64,000 bases of DNA, from assembly GCA_963776055.1 (NCBI GenBank), contig CAVZLD010000013.1, positions 186,001-250,000 on the forward strand. The letters are read 5' to 3'. The translations under genes were made by a program, and so were the position numbers. Shown one piece after another: positions 46,228 to 54,799 of the stretch. The notes below the pieces were generated by a model. It made no database searches, had not been told where the DNA came from, and saw only the letters and a program-made list of their open reading frames with translations. The DNA is from CAVZLD01 sp963776055 (GTDB taxonomy: Bacteria; Planctomycetota; Planctomycetia; Pirellulales; Pirellulaceae). Numbering within the stretch: position 1 is the stretch's first letter; the number at the start of each line of letters is the position of its first letter.

Positions 46228-48423
46228 ATGGTTCATCATCTTGGAGCGTGGCTTGCGGATCATCGCCCAGCCAGATCCACTCGCCGACAACTGTCACGGG
46301 AAGCCAGACTGGAGCTGCTGGAAATCCGCTGCCTGCTGAGTGGCACTCCCTTGGCTACCGAGGACATGCCAGCCCTTGAAGCGACGCTGGACGCCGCATC
46401 GCCGAAGGACTACGGAGACGCACCGTTCCCCTACCCGACGTCGCACGAAGATCACGGCGCATCGCACGCACTGGGATTCGGCCTGTGGCTCGGATCTCAA
46501 GTCGACGCCGAGTCGGACGGCACCGGGAGTTGGGGCGCCGATGTGGACGACTTCTTCGGCAAGGGTGACGAAGACGGCATTCATTTCACTTCCAACTACC
46601 TGCCCGGGCAGAAGGGGACGCTGACCGCCGAGGCCTCACGAAATGGACAATTGCACGGATGGATCGATTTCAACGCCGACGGCGACTGGAATGACGCGGG
46701 CGAACAGATCCTGCGAGATGAACCGGTCCGCGCAGGAACCAACACCGTGTCGTTCCGCGTTCCCCCAAACATTCCTCTGGGCGTAACCTACGCCCGATTC
46801 CGGCTCTCCGACCAGGTAGGCATCGGGCCCACCGGTCATACTGTCAGTGGTGAAGTCGAGGATTACGTCCTGTTGATTGGTGAAGACGCGTCGGAGATCG
46901 CTGCACCAATCGCCCGTGTCGATCAGGTGAACGTGTGGGAAAACTCGCAGGAGAACCGACTCGATGTCCTGGAAAACGATCAGTTGCCCTGGATCGGCGG
47001 TCGTGTCACGCATCTCGACACAGCAAATCTGCGCGGATCCGTCACGATCGGGCCGGGCGGCGGAAGTCTGATCTACACGCCGCCCACTCGCTTCGTGGGA
47101 ACTGACACCTTCCAGTACACCGTCCACACACTAACCGGGGAAGCAGATACAGCGACCGTCACGATCGAAGTGCTCGACGAAGTAAAACCACCAACCGCCG
47201 CCGATGATTCGTTTGTTTTCGCCAGCAGCGGTGGCAAACAGGTCCTGTACGTACTGGGCAACGACCTGTCCGAGAATGGTACCTTGCGAATCATCGACAT
47301 CAGCCGACCGACCGCCGGCGGCGCGATCGCGATCCACCCTGACGGAAAGACACTCGTGTATCTTCCGCCAGTTGGGTTCGTCGGACAGGATGAATTCTAT
47401 TACACCGTGCAGGATGTGAGCGGTTTGACGGCCGAGGCGCACGTTCGAATCGATCTACGAGGGCATGGCAAGGAACTTCGAATTCGCTTGGCGACAACCG
47501 ATGCAGCGGGACAACCAATCACGCATGTGAAACCCTACGAAGAACTGTGGCTGAATGTGTTCGTGCAGGACGTACGACCCCATGGGAAAGGCGTCTTCGC
47601 CGCGTATGTCGATATCCAGTATGACAACTCGCGCGTGATTCCCGACCGAGAACTGGTCCACGGACCGGCCTATCCCCACGCGACTTCCGGCTCCCTTTCC
47701 TCCCTCGGCCAAATCGACGAGGCAGGCGGAACGGACGGCGTTCGCCCGCTTGGTACGGGCGAGCACCTTCTGCTGCAAGTCCCGATGCGAGCCGTGCAAG
47801 AAGGCTGGGCCAGCTTCTCTGCCCACGAGGCAGATGAATCACCGATCCATGATCTCTTCTTCTTCAATGACACCGAACCGGTCGATTCGGAAGTCGTCGA
47901 GTTCGGTTCCACACAGATCTGCGTCGTGGAGTTCACCAATCCCGAGAGGGCAACCGATGTCGACGGCAACCAGGCCGTGACTCCCCTGGATGCCTTACTG
48001 GTTATCAACGAACTGAATGCAAGTGGCCCACGCGAATTGTCGGCCAACCTTGCTTGGAATGCGATTCCGCAAGATGCCGTTGACGTGAATGCCGACGGTT
48101 TCCTCTCGCCGCTGGACGCGTTGCAGATCATCAACGAACTCAATCAGCCCCCCGTCCGACCAGCGCCAGCATCGTCGCCCGGCGAAGCTCCCGCCACACC
48201 TTGGCCGACCGCGGATGACCTGCCCGGGAATCCACCGGTCGAGGAGATGGATCAGGCAGCCAAAGGATCGGACAGCGGCGAGGCGCCGGATGTCGCGCAG
48301 CCGAAGCCCCGCGAGGTGGATCTCGTGCAGGCGGGAATCGTTGACAGCCTGTTCGCCAGCTCCCACCGTGGCTGGGAGCCAGCGTCTCAAGGTATCGCAC
48401 CGGCGGACAGCGAACGGCTGTAA
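46228..48423 (+). CDS. dockerin surface protein with GEVED, cadherin-like and cohesin-like domains, intact
   Basis: I choose ATG 46228; the open frame goes back to 46129 without a better start. The 731-residue product begins with a basic segment and LELLEIRCLLSG, a variant of the LExRxLL export motif. It has a DYGDAPFPYPT opening and a GEVED domain, WIDFNADGDWNDAGEQIL to SGEVEDYVLLI (residues ~65-245). Two cadherin-like repeats carry LDVLENDQLP and VLYVLGNDLSENG (250-440). The cohesin-like module (447-600) shows GVFAAYVDIQYD and LGQIDEAGGTDGVRPLG. Two dockerin loops, DVDGNQAVTPLDALLVINELN and DVNADGFLSPLDALQIINELN, are followed by an acidic Pro-rich tail with GIVDSLFASS. It has the same architecture as the second half of the 42.2 kb gene, so the two are probably tandem duplicates. 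No frameshift is seen. Confidence 0.88.
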   Translation: MVHHLGAWLADHRPARSTRRQLSREARLELLEIRCLLSGTPLATEDMPALEATLDAASPKDYGDAPFPYPTSHEDHGASHALGFGLWLGSQVDAESDGTGSWGADVDDFFGKGDEDGIHFTSNYLPGQKGTLTAEASRNGQLHGWIDFNADGDWNDAGEQILRDEPVRAGTNTVSFRVPPNIPLGVTYARFRLSDQVGIGPTGHTVSGEVEDYVLLIGEDASEIAAPIARVDQVNVWENSQENRLDVLENDQLPWIGGRVTHLDTANLRGSVTIGPGGGSLIYTPPTRFVGTDTFQYTVHTLTGEADTATVTIEVLDEVKPPTAADDSFVFASSGGKQVLYVLGNDLSENGTLRIIDISRPTAGGAIAIHPDGKTLVYLPPVGFVGQDEFYYTVQDVSGLTAEAHVRIDLRGHGKELRIRLATTDAAGQPITHVKPYEELWLNVFVQDVRPHGKGVFAAYVDIQYDNSRVIPDRELVHGPAYPHATSGSLSSLGQIDEAGGTDGVRPLGTGEHLLLQVPMRAVQEGWASFSAHEADESPIHDLFFFNDTEPVDSEVVEFGSTQICVVEFTNPERATDVDGNQAVTPLDALLVINELNASGPRELSANLAWNAIPQDAVDVNADGFLSPLDALQIINELNQPPVRPAPASSPGEAPATPWPTADDLPGNPPVEEMDQAAKGSDSGEAPDVAQPKPREVDLVQAGIVDSLFASSHRGWEPASQGIAPADSERL

Positions 48424-48449
48424 GCGCACTCGCCCCCGACCCGTTTCCG

Positions 48450-48836
48450 TCACGTCGCGTTGGGGCCTCCCGCGCCGCGTTGCAGCCGACGCTGAATGTC
48501 CGTTTCCAGCACGCCAAAGGCTGCTTCGTGGCGTTGGACCGCCATCGACAACGCGCCCAAGAGACGCTTGGCCGTATAGAAATTGACAATCAAACGCTGC
48601 GTGACCTTGATTGGTTCCTTGGGAACTCCCATCGGCTGATTGTTCAAGCCAAAATCGATGATCAGCTCTTCGGGTGATCCGGTCACACGACAGAAATTCG
48701 CGTAGCAGCTGACAACGCTTGATTCGTCGATTTCCAGCTTCTGTGGTGGCGGGGCAGCCGGTTGTGCATTCTGTTCCGGAGCGGACGGGGCCGCGGTTTC
48801 CGCCTTGAGTTCTTCCGGTTTTTCGGACTTCGCCAT
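48450..48836 (-). CDS. DUF3467 family protein
   Basis: The 128-residue product starts with a charged then Ala/Pro-rich linker (residues 1-35). The family core is recognisable as VVSCYANFCRVTGSPEELIIDFG, then VTQRLIVNFYTAKRLLGAL and a C-terminal amphipathic helix with VLETDIQRRLQRG. DUF3467 proteins are small cytoplasmic proteins of unknown function widespread in planctomycetes and several other phyla. The tail-to-tail arrangement with the upstream surface gene and divergence from the sugar operon suggest it is a single-gene unit. The frame is intact. Confidence 0.88.
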   Translation of the reverse strand: MAKSEKPEELKAETAAPSAPEQNAQPAAPPPQKLEIDESSVVSCYANFCRVTGSPEELIIDFGLNNQPMGVPKEPIKVTQRLIVNFYTAKRLLGALSMAVQRHEAAFGVLETDIQRRLQRGAGGPNAT

Positions 48837-49114
48837 TTTCCATTCTCCTGCTTATGGGAAGATCAAATTGGCCTGAGTCTAGCAGAAAGGAATATGCCCT
48901 ACTGCGCCCCACCGTGGGTAGCGCAACGACGTTTCTCCTGTTGATTTCGACATGTCGCAACACCGGTGTCGCAACATCCCTCGCAACGCACAAATCAAGC
49001 ACTGCCTTGCGGTCATCGATCGAGCCCGCGATAATCCAGCAGCACGCTCCATCAAAATCAACCGCGATGGGACCGCCAACCACTGGGAGCTGCGTTTAAG
49101 ATCGGGGAACTGCG
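48837..49114. other. divergent intergenic region before the sugar operon
   Basis: About 280 bases that must contain the promoter of the six-gene sugar operon and that of the DUF3467 gene. I see no obvious operator palindrome or regulator gene next to it. Confidence 0.45.
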
Positions 49115-50146
49115 ATGCAGGCGATTGTACTCCAGGAACCACGCCGGTTCCTGCAACAGGAGATTCCGGAACCCGCTCAGCCCGGGCCGCAGGAAGCACT
49201 CGTGCGCGTCCATCGCGTGGGCATCTGCGGAACAGATATTTCCGGCTATCTCGGCAAAATGCCATTTTTTAGCTACCCGCGGATTCCCGGACACGAGTTG
49301 GGGGTGGAGGTCATGGAGGTGGGCACCGAAGTCACCGACATCCGACCTGGTGACCGGTGTGCCGTCGAGCCATATATCAACAACCCGCAAAGTTTCGCCA
49401 GCCGCCGAGGACGCCCCAATTGCTGTAACGACATCCGAGTCCTGGGAGTGCATATCGACGGCGGCATGCGGCCGTATTTTCTTGTGCCAGCCCGGAAGCT
49501 ACATCCGTCACCGCAACTGACGATGGAGCAACTCGCGTTGGTCGAAACACTGGGCATCGGCTGCCATGCTGTCAACCGCGCCGCGCCCGAACCCGGCGAA
49601 TTCTTGCTGGTGATCGGGGCAGGCCCTATCGGCCTGTCCGTCATGGAGTTTGCCCGGCTGGCCGGTGTACAAACGATCGCGATGGACATGAATCCGCAGC
49701 GACTGGAATTCTGCCGAAGCGTGATGGGCGTATCGCACACAGTCGTGTTCCGAGGCGACGGTAGCGAAACGACGCGATTGCGGGAGGTGGCGGAGGGGAA
49801 TTTACCGACGATCGTCATCGATGCGACGGGCAGTCATCAGTCGATGTCCGACGCGCTGCAATATGTCGAACACACCGGCAAGCTGGTGTACGTTGGAATC
49901 ACGTCGGAAGAGCTTCGCTTCCCACACCCGCGAATGCATGCTCCTGAGATGACCTTGCTGGCCTCTCGCAATTCGTTGCCGTCCGATTTCCGGCGAATTA
50001 TCCAGTTGATCGAGGGAGACCAACTCGACACGCGGCCCTGGATTACTCACCGAACCGGTTTCGACCAGTTGATCGGCGACTTTGAGTCCTTCACGCGACC
50101 CGAAAGCCGGGTCATCAAAGCGATTGTGGAAATATCAGACACATGA
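49115..50146 (+). CDS. zinc-dependent medium-chain dehydrogenase (RspB/YjjN-like)
   Basis: The 343-residue enzyme starts at ATG 49115 after GGGGA. Catalytic zinc ligands are C38 in GICGTD and H60-E61 in GHELGVEV. The nucleotide-binding Rossmann loop is IGAGPIGLSVMEFARLAGV (about 168-186), with an acidic D near MDMNP that favours NAD. The structural zinc lobe is reduced: RRGRPNCCNDIRVLGVHIDGG keeps only two adjacent cysteines, as in sugar-acid dehydrogenases of the RspB/YjjN type. In this operon it probably oxidises a hydroxyl of a sugar acid, for example 2-keto-3-deoxy-L-fuconate. That assignment is inferred from neighbours. It overlaps the next gene by four bases (ATGA). Confidence 0.88.
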   Translation: MQAIVLQEPRRFLQQEIPEPAQPGPQEALVRVHRVGICGTDISGYLGKMPFFSYPRIPGHELGVEVMEVGTEVTDIRPGDRCAVEPYINNPQSFASRRGRPNCCNDIRVLGVHIDGGMRPYFLVPARKLHPSPQLTMEQLALVETLGIGCHAVNRAAPEPGEFLLVIGAGPIGLSVMEFARLAGVQTIAMDMNPQRLEFCRSVMGVSHTVVFRGDGSETTRLREVAEGNLPTIVIDATGSHQSMSDALQYVEHTGKLVYVGITSEELRFPHPRMHAPEMTLLASRNSLPSDFRRIIQLIEGDQLDTRPWITHRTGFDQLIGDFESFTRPESRVIKAIVEISDT

Positions 50147-50967
50147 AATCTTGTATCACCGTCAGTCTGGTCCCGGAAGCACGCGGGGGTCCGTTTGTTC
50201 TCTGGGACGATTTGGCAGCCGCTTGTCGAACCGCCGCCGAATACGGATTTGACGCGATCGAACTGTTTCCTCCCAGTGCCGACGCGATTGATCGCAACTT
50301 CCTGACGGCTTTGCTGCGGGAACATCATCTGCATCTGGCGGCAGTGGGAACCGGTGCGGGATGGGTTTGTCAACGTCTCACTCTGACTGACGGCGAGGCG
50401 GAGCGCCGGAAACAGGCACGCCAATTCGTGCGCCGAATCATCGATTTTGCCGGTTCGTTCGGCGCATCGGCGATTATCGGTTCCATGCAAGGGCGGTGGA
50501 ATGAGCACGTCCAACAGCCGCAGGCGATCGAGTATTTGCGCGGCGCGCTACAGGAGTTGGGAACCGCGGCAGAGCGGCATGGAGTCCCGTTGATCTATGA
50601 ACCACTCAACCGCTACGAGACCAACTTGTGTAATTCACTGGCGTCCGGAATCCGTCTGCTGGAAGGTGTGCCCGCCGATCAGGTGGTCCTGTTGGCCGAT
50701 CTGTTCCATATGAACATCGAAGAAAGCAATCTCGCGCAAGCGATCCGAGACGCCGGGCATCGCATCGGACATGTGCACTTCGTCGACTCGAATCGTCAAG
50801 CGGCCGGAGCGGGTCACCTGGATTTCGGACCGATCGCTGGCGCGCTGCAGGACATCGGTTACGCAGGCTACTTATCAGCCGAGGCACTGCCGCTCCCGGA
50901 TTCGCAAACAGCAGCGCGTCAGACGATCGAAGCCTTTCACCAAGACTTTCGCCCAAGAGCAGCCTGA
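50143..50967 (+). CDS. TIM-barrel sugar isomerase/epimerase (AP endonuclease 2-like fold)
   Basis: The 274-residue product has the metal-site pattern of the D-tagatose 3-epimerase/sugar phosphate isomerase superfamily: IYEPLNRYETN (Glu ligand), VVLLADLFHMNIEE (Asp and His), GHVHFVDSNR (His) and a C-terminal LSAEALPLP (Glu). It probably isomerises or epimerises a free keto-sugar or keto-acid using Mn or Co. It overlaps both neighbours (ATGA upstream, TGATG downstream), which argues for translational coupling. The exact substrate cannot be told from sequence; the operon context suggests an intermediate of fucose or hexuronate catabolism. Confidence 0.85.
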   Translation: MKSCITVSLVPEARGGPFVLWDDLAAACRTAAEYGFDAIELFPPSADAIDRNFLTALLREHHLHLAAVGTGAGWVCQRLTLTDGEAERRKQARQFVRRIIDFAGSFGASAIIGSMQGRWNEHVQQPQAIEYLRGALQELGTAAERHGVPLIYEPLNRYETNLCNSLASGIRLLEGVPADQVVLLADLFHMNIEESNLAQAIRDAGHRIGHVHFVDSNRQAAGAGHLDFGPIAGALQDIGYAGYLSAEALPLPDSQTAARQTIEAFHQDFRPRAA

Positions 50968-52259
50968 TGATGAGCGACACTTCTCCGCGTGCCCTGCGTC
51001 CGGTGCCACTTGGCCTCGCCCCCAGTTTCGGGTTCGGCGATCGGATTGGGTCGGCGACTCCCGGTCACGTCCTGGCAATGCAACGAGCCGGTGCGGGGAT
51101 GCAGCCGATCTTTCCCCAGCAATCGATCCGCGAAATGACGCGAACCCGCCGGTCACCCCAACAGGTAATGGAAGAGTCACTCGCCGGAGCCACGCACGCC
51201 GGCTGGACCGGAGCGGTCGGCGCCGATGCCGACCATTTAAAGACCGAGGAGGACGTGCAAGCCACGTTTGAAGCCGGCTTTACGTTCTTTACCATCGACC
51301 CATCCGATTATGTTGACGACCATGCCGACGAGTATGACGAAGCCACGCTGCGGGCAAAACACGCGGAAGTGGTCGATCGCGTTCCATGGGTCGAGCAGTA
51401 CCGTGGAAAGAGGTTCGCTCTGTCCACGCGAACGCTACTCGAGATCACCGAGGAAGCATGCCTGCGTGCGGTGGTTAAGTACGGCCTGGCTGTAGAACAC
51501 GCCTTGCGGATCGCCGCCTACATCGATCGACTGCACCAGCAGGCGGGGCGCGATTACGAGATCGAACTGAGTGTCGATGAAACGGAACATCCCACGACGC
51601 TGGCCGAACACTTCATCGTCGCAGACCAATGCTTGCGCGGAGGAATGAAGCTCGTCAGCTTGGCGCCGCGTTTTCTGGGTGACTTCGAAAAAGGAATCGA
51701 CTACCAGGGGTCGATCGATCAACTGGAAGCCTCTCTCCACGACCATGCCGCGATCGCGGAGCAGTTGGGTCCCTACAAGTTGAGCTTGCATTCGGGGTCA
51801 GACAAGCTCTCCATGTATCCCGCTCTGGCGCGGGCAACCCGAGGCCATTTCCACGTGAAGACGGCGGGCACCAGTTACCTCGAAGCGCTGCGCGTCGTCG
51901 CTCGGCATGACCCGACGTTGTTTCGGCAAATAATCGATTTCTGTCGCGAGCGGTATCCGAGCGACAAAGCCACCTATCATGTTTCAGCTACGCTCGCATC
52001 CGTGCCACCGCCTCAGCCAACCGATAATCCCCAGCAACTCGAGCGATCGTATCTGGAACTCTGGCCCGAAGTTCCTCCGGGCCGAGGTTTCACCGCCCCC
52101 GGGCGTCAAATCCTGCACTGCACATTCGGTTCCGTGCTAACGGACCCGAAGCTCGGATCGAACCTGCAACAGATTCTGCGGGAGCACGCCGACACGTACC
52201 GGGAAATCTTGGCCAACCATTTTGCGCGACACTTGGAAGCTTTGCAGGCCGGTCTGTAG
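50967..52259 (+). CDS. uxaE: tagaturonate epimerase family protein (UxaE-like)
   Basis: The 430-residue protein resembles UxaE, the D-tagaturonate to D-fructuronate epimerase of alternative galacturonate pathways. Visible blocks are PLGLAPSFGFGDRIGSATPGH near the N-terminus, GAVGADADHLKTEEDV, FFTIDPSDYVDDHAD, ELSVDETEHPTTLAEHF, MKLVSLAPRFLGDFEKGIDY and YKLSLHSGSDKLSMYP, followed by HVKTAGTSYLEALR. Several conserved His, Asp and Glu residues in these blocks suit a metal-dependent sugar-acid epimerase. It sits inside an operon whose other members suggest fucose oxidation, so the true substrate may be a related 6-deoxy or C-3-epimeric keto-acid. Start at ATG 50967 or 50970. The symbol is by family only. 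Confidence 0.82.
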   Translation: MMSDTSPRALRPVPLGLAPSFGFGDRIGSATPGHVLAMQRAGAGMQPIFPQQSIREMTRTRRSPQQVMEESLAGATHAGWTGAVGADADHLKTEEDVQATFEAGFTFFTIDPSDYVDDHADEYDEATLRAKHAEVVDRVPWVEQYRGKRFALSTRTLLEITEEACLRAVVKYGLAVEHALRIAAYIDRLHQQAGRDYEIELSVDETEHPTTLAEHFIVADQCLRGGMKLVSLAPRFLGDFEKGIDYQGSIDQLEASLHDHAAIAEQLGPYKLSLHSGSDKLSMYPALARATRGHFHVKTAGTSYLEALRVVARHDPTLFRQIIDFCRERYPSDKATYHVSATLASVPPPQPTDNPQQLERSYLELWPEVPPGRGFTAPGRQILHCTFGSVLTDPKLGSNLQQILREHADTYREILANHFARHLEALQAGL

Positions 52260-52282
52260 TTCCTATCCTCACGGAGAACTCC

Positions 52283-52729
52283 ATGCTCAAGCACGAACTG
52301 ATCCATCCACAGATCAATGCGATTCTGGGTCAGGCCGGTCATCATGCGCGGATCCTGATCGCCGATGGCAATTATCCGGCTTCCACGAAACGGGGCCCCC
52401 GTGCGGAGCTGGTTTGCCTGAATCTTGCTCCGGGAATCGTGACTTGTGCCCAGGTCTTACGAGCCTTATTGACGGCCGTCCCGTTCGAAGCGGCGCAGAC
52501 GATGATGTATGAGACGACCGGTCCGTACGCGCTTACGGGCGATCCTCCCGTGTGGTCCGACTACCGTCAAGCCTTGCTGGAAGCGCAAGTTCCGCTCGAC
52601 TTGGAACCGCTCGAAAAATGGGACTTTTACGAAGCGGTAACGACGCCAGACCATGTGCTGACAATCCAAACGGCGGACCAACAGCGGTATGCCAATCTGC
52701 TGCTGACCGTGGGCGTGCGCATGGACTGA
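52283..52729 (+). CDS. fucU: RbsD/FucU family sugar mutarotase
   Basis: The 148-residue product has the RbsD/FucU signature AGHHARILIADGNYPAST at residues 18-35, corresponding to the GHGD-x-IxIxDxxFP motif with the catalytic His (H20) and Asp (D28). It also has LNLAPGIVTCAQVLRAL and a C-terminal YANLLLTVGV. These ring-opening mutarotases interconvert sugar anomers, FucU for L-fucose and RbsD for D-ribose pyranose/furanose. Given the fuconolactonase two genes downstream, FucU-like activity on fucose is the more likely. GGAG lies 10 bases upstream of the ATG. Confidence 0.85.
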   Translation: MLKHELIHPQINAILGQAGHHARILIADGNYPASTKRGPRAELVCLNLAPGIVTCAQVLRALLTAVPFEAAQTMMYETTGPYALTGDPPVWSDYRQALLEAQVPLDLEPLEKWDFYEAVTTPDHVLTIQTADQQRYANLLLTVGVRMD

Positions 52730-52888
52730 CTGCCCCGAGAAGGGCAACGATCAACGGCAGTCATCTCTCATGATCCAGCACCAACCGTGGAGACTCTTGG
52801 CAAGCCGTTTAGCGACTTCTGCGCAGCGCATCCTCCACAGCGCAGAAGGAACTCACGGCCGATCCGTCACAGGTTAGGGGACTATCCG

Positions 52889-53830
52889 ATGGAAATGCGT
52901 GAACTCGGCAAGACCGGCATCCAACTGTCCGTATTGAGTTTCGGCGCTTCCTCACTGGGGCAAGAATTCCGACAGATCGAGATTCCCGAAGCGATGCGTG
53001 CGGTTCGCGTCGCCCTGGACCTGGGAATCAACTTTATTGACACTTCACCGTTCTACGGACGAGGAATGTCGGAGATCCTGCTGGGATTCGCCTTGCGGGA
53101 TGTTCCCCGTGAGAGCTACTTCCTGGGCACCAAACTAGGACGCTTCGACAGGCAACATTTCGACTTCTCGCCGCGTCGCGTGGTCGAGAGTGTCGATATC
53201 AGCCTGCATCGCCTGGGCGTCGAATACTTAGACATCGTGCTCTGCCACGACATCGAATTCGTCGACATGGATCAGGTCGTAGAAGAGACTCTGCCAGCGC
53301 TGATGAAGTTGCAGCATCAAGGCAAGGTGCGTTTCATCGGAATCTCGGGCTATCCGATGAAGATCTTTCGCTACGTGCTAGATCGCACTCCGTTGGATGT
53401 CGTCTTATCCTACAACCACTACACGCTGCAAAACACCATGCTGGCCAACCTGGTACCCTACCTGTTGAACAAGGGAACCGGAATCCTCAACGCGGCCCCC
53501 TTCTCGGCGCGGCTGCTGACGAACGCCCCGCTGCCTGCCTGGCACCGAGCGACCCCACAAGTGCGTCAGATCTGTCGCGAAGCTGCCGAGCACTGCCAGT
53601 CTCGAGGCGTCGACATCGCGCAGCTCGCATTGCAGTTCTCGATCAACCACCCCGACCTGACCACCTGCATCACCGGCTCCGCCAACCCCGATCGAGTTGC
53701 CCAGTGGGTCCAATGGGCCGCGGAACCCTTGGATACAGAACTGGTCGGCGAAGTGCAAACGATTCTCCGTCCCATCCACAATTGGTATTACATCGAAGGT
53801 CGACCGGAAAACAACGATCCGCCGATTTGA
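52889..53830 (+). CDS. aldo/keto reductase, probable L-fucose (aldose) dehydrogenase
   Basis: I start at ATG 52889, after GGGG, rather than at 52787. The product has ~313 residues. The catalytic tetrad is visible as D51 and Y56 in FIDTSPFYGRGMSE, K82 in FLGTKLGR and H120 in LCHDIEFVD. The C-terminal half has the usual NADP(H)-binding loop, with ITGSANPDRVAQWV. This branch includes D-threo-aldose/L-fucose 1-dehydrogenases that oxidise aldoses to lactones. Coupling to the downstream lactonase, only three bases after its stop, supports that reaction. It would act on the anomer supplied by the upstream mutarotase. Confidence 0.88.
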   Translation: MEMRELGKTGIQLSVLSFGASSLGQEFRQIEIPEAMRAVRVALDLGINFIDTSPFYGRGMSEILLGFALRDVPRESYFLGTKLGRFDRQHFDFSPRRVVESVDISLHRLGVEYLDIVLCHDIEFVDMDQVVEETLPALMKLQHQGKVRFIGISGYPMKIFRYVLDRTPLDVVLSYNHYTLQNTMLANLVPYLLNKGTGILNAAPFSARLLTNAPLPAWHRATPQVRQICREAAEHCQSRGVDIAQLALQFSINHPDLTTCITGSANPDRVAQWVQWAAEPLDTELVGEVQTILRPIHNWYYIEGRPENNDPPI

Positions 53831-53833
53831 AGC

Positions 53834-54673
53834 ATGATAACAATCGACGCACATCAACATTTTTGGGAACTGGGCCGTTTCGAGTATGAATGGCTGCGTG
53901 CTCCCGCTTTGCATCCCATTCGCCGAGATTTCCTGCCCGCGGACCTGCAGCCTCTGTTGCGCGAAAGTGGCGTGCAGAAAAGTGTCTTTGTGCAGACGCA
54001 ACACAACATGGCCGAGACGCGGTGGGTTCTGGATTTGGCGGAGACCTACGAATTCATTGCGGGCGTCGTGGGTTGGGTCGATTTGGCCGCAGTGGATTGC
54101 GAAGACCAGTTGCTGCAACTGCAGTCGCATCCCAAGTTCGTCGGCGTGCGGCACGTCACCCATGACGAACCAGACGACGACTTCATCGTGCGACCGGATC
54201 TTCTCCGTGGGCTGAAAGTCCTGGAGAAACATGCCGTCCCATTCGACCTGCTGTTCTTCGTGCGACATCTTCCGCATGCGGCACAACTGGCACAGCAGCT
54301 GCCGGGCCTTCCGCTGGTAATCGATCACCTGTCAAAGCCCGAAATCCGACGGCAAACCACCGAGGGCTGGGAAGCACCATTCCGTGAGGCGGCCCGTTAT
54401 CCGAACGTGTACGTCAAGCTGTCGGGGATGATCACGGAAGCAGACTGGAACAACTGGCAATCGACCGACCTGGAAACGTATGTCAACATCGCCCTCGAAG
54501 CGTTCGGCCCCGAGCGGTGCATGTTCGGATCGGATTGGCCGGTCTGTCAACTTGCGGGCAGTTACCGCCAGGTACACGACGCGCTGGCGCACTGTCTCGA
54601 ATCGCTGAGCGCCGAGCACCGCGCTGCGGTCTGGGGTGGCACGGCACAGAGGTTCTACCAACTGCCCGTGTAG
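53834..54673 (+). CDS. amidohydrolase family 2 protein, probable L-fuconolactonase
   Basis: The 279-residue protein has the COG3618/amidohydrolase-2 pattern: IDAHQHFWELG at the N-terminus (metal/active-site H7 and H9), FVGVRHVTHDEPDDDF, LVIDHLSKPEIR (His), VYVKLSGMITEAD and MFGSDWPVCQLAG (catalytic Asp). Lactonases of this group open sugar lactones such as L-fucono-1,5-lactone and L-rhamnonolactone. The AKR-lactonase order matches oxidative L-fucose breakdown. No enolase-type fuconate dehydratase or aldolase gene is in the window, so the pathway here is incomplete. Confidence 0.88.
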   Translation: MITIDAHQHFWELGRFEYEWLRAPALHPIRRDFLPADLQPLLRESGVQKSVFVQTQHNMAETRWVLDLAETYEFIAGVVGWVDLAAVDCEDQLLQLQSHPKFVGVRHVTHDEPDDDFIVRPDLLRGLKVLEKHAVPFDLLFFVRHLPHAAQLAQQLPGLPLVIDHLSKPEIRRQTTEGWEAPFREAARYPNVYVKLSGMITEADWNNWQSTDLETYVNIALEAFGPERCMFGSDWPVCQLAGSYRQVHDALAHCLESLSAEHRAAVWGGTAQRFYQLPV

Positions 54674-54799
54674 GGAGCTGGCGAGAAATCCATGGGTATC
54701 AGCAGCGCCGCGCGGCCTCCGTGTGACTTAACGCTCGGACCGGCACGGTTTCCCCCGAACGGTTCACGGGCCTGGCCAGATGATGCACCACGCTCCGGA

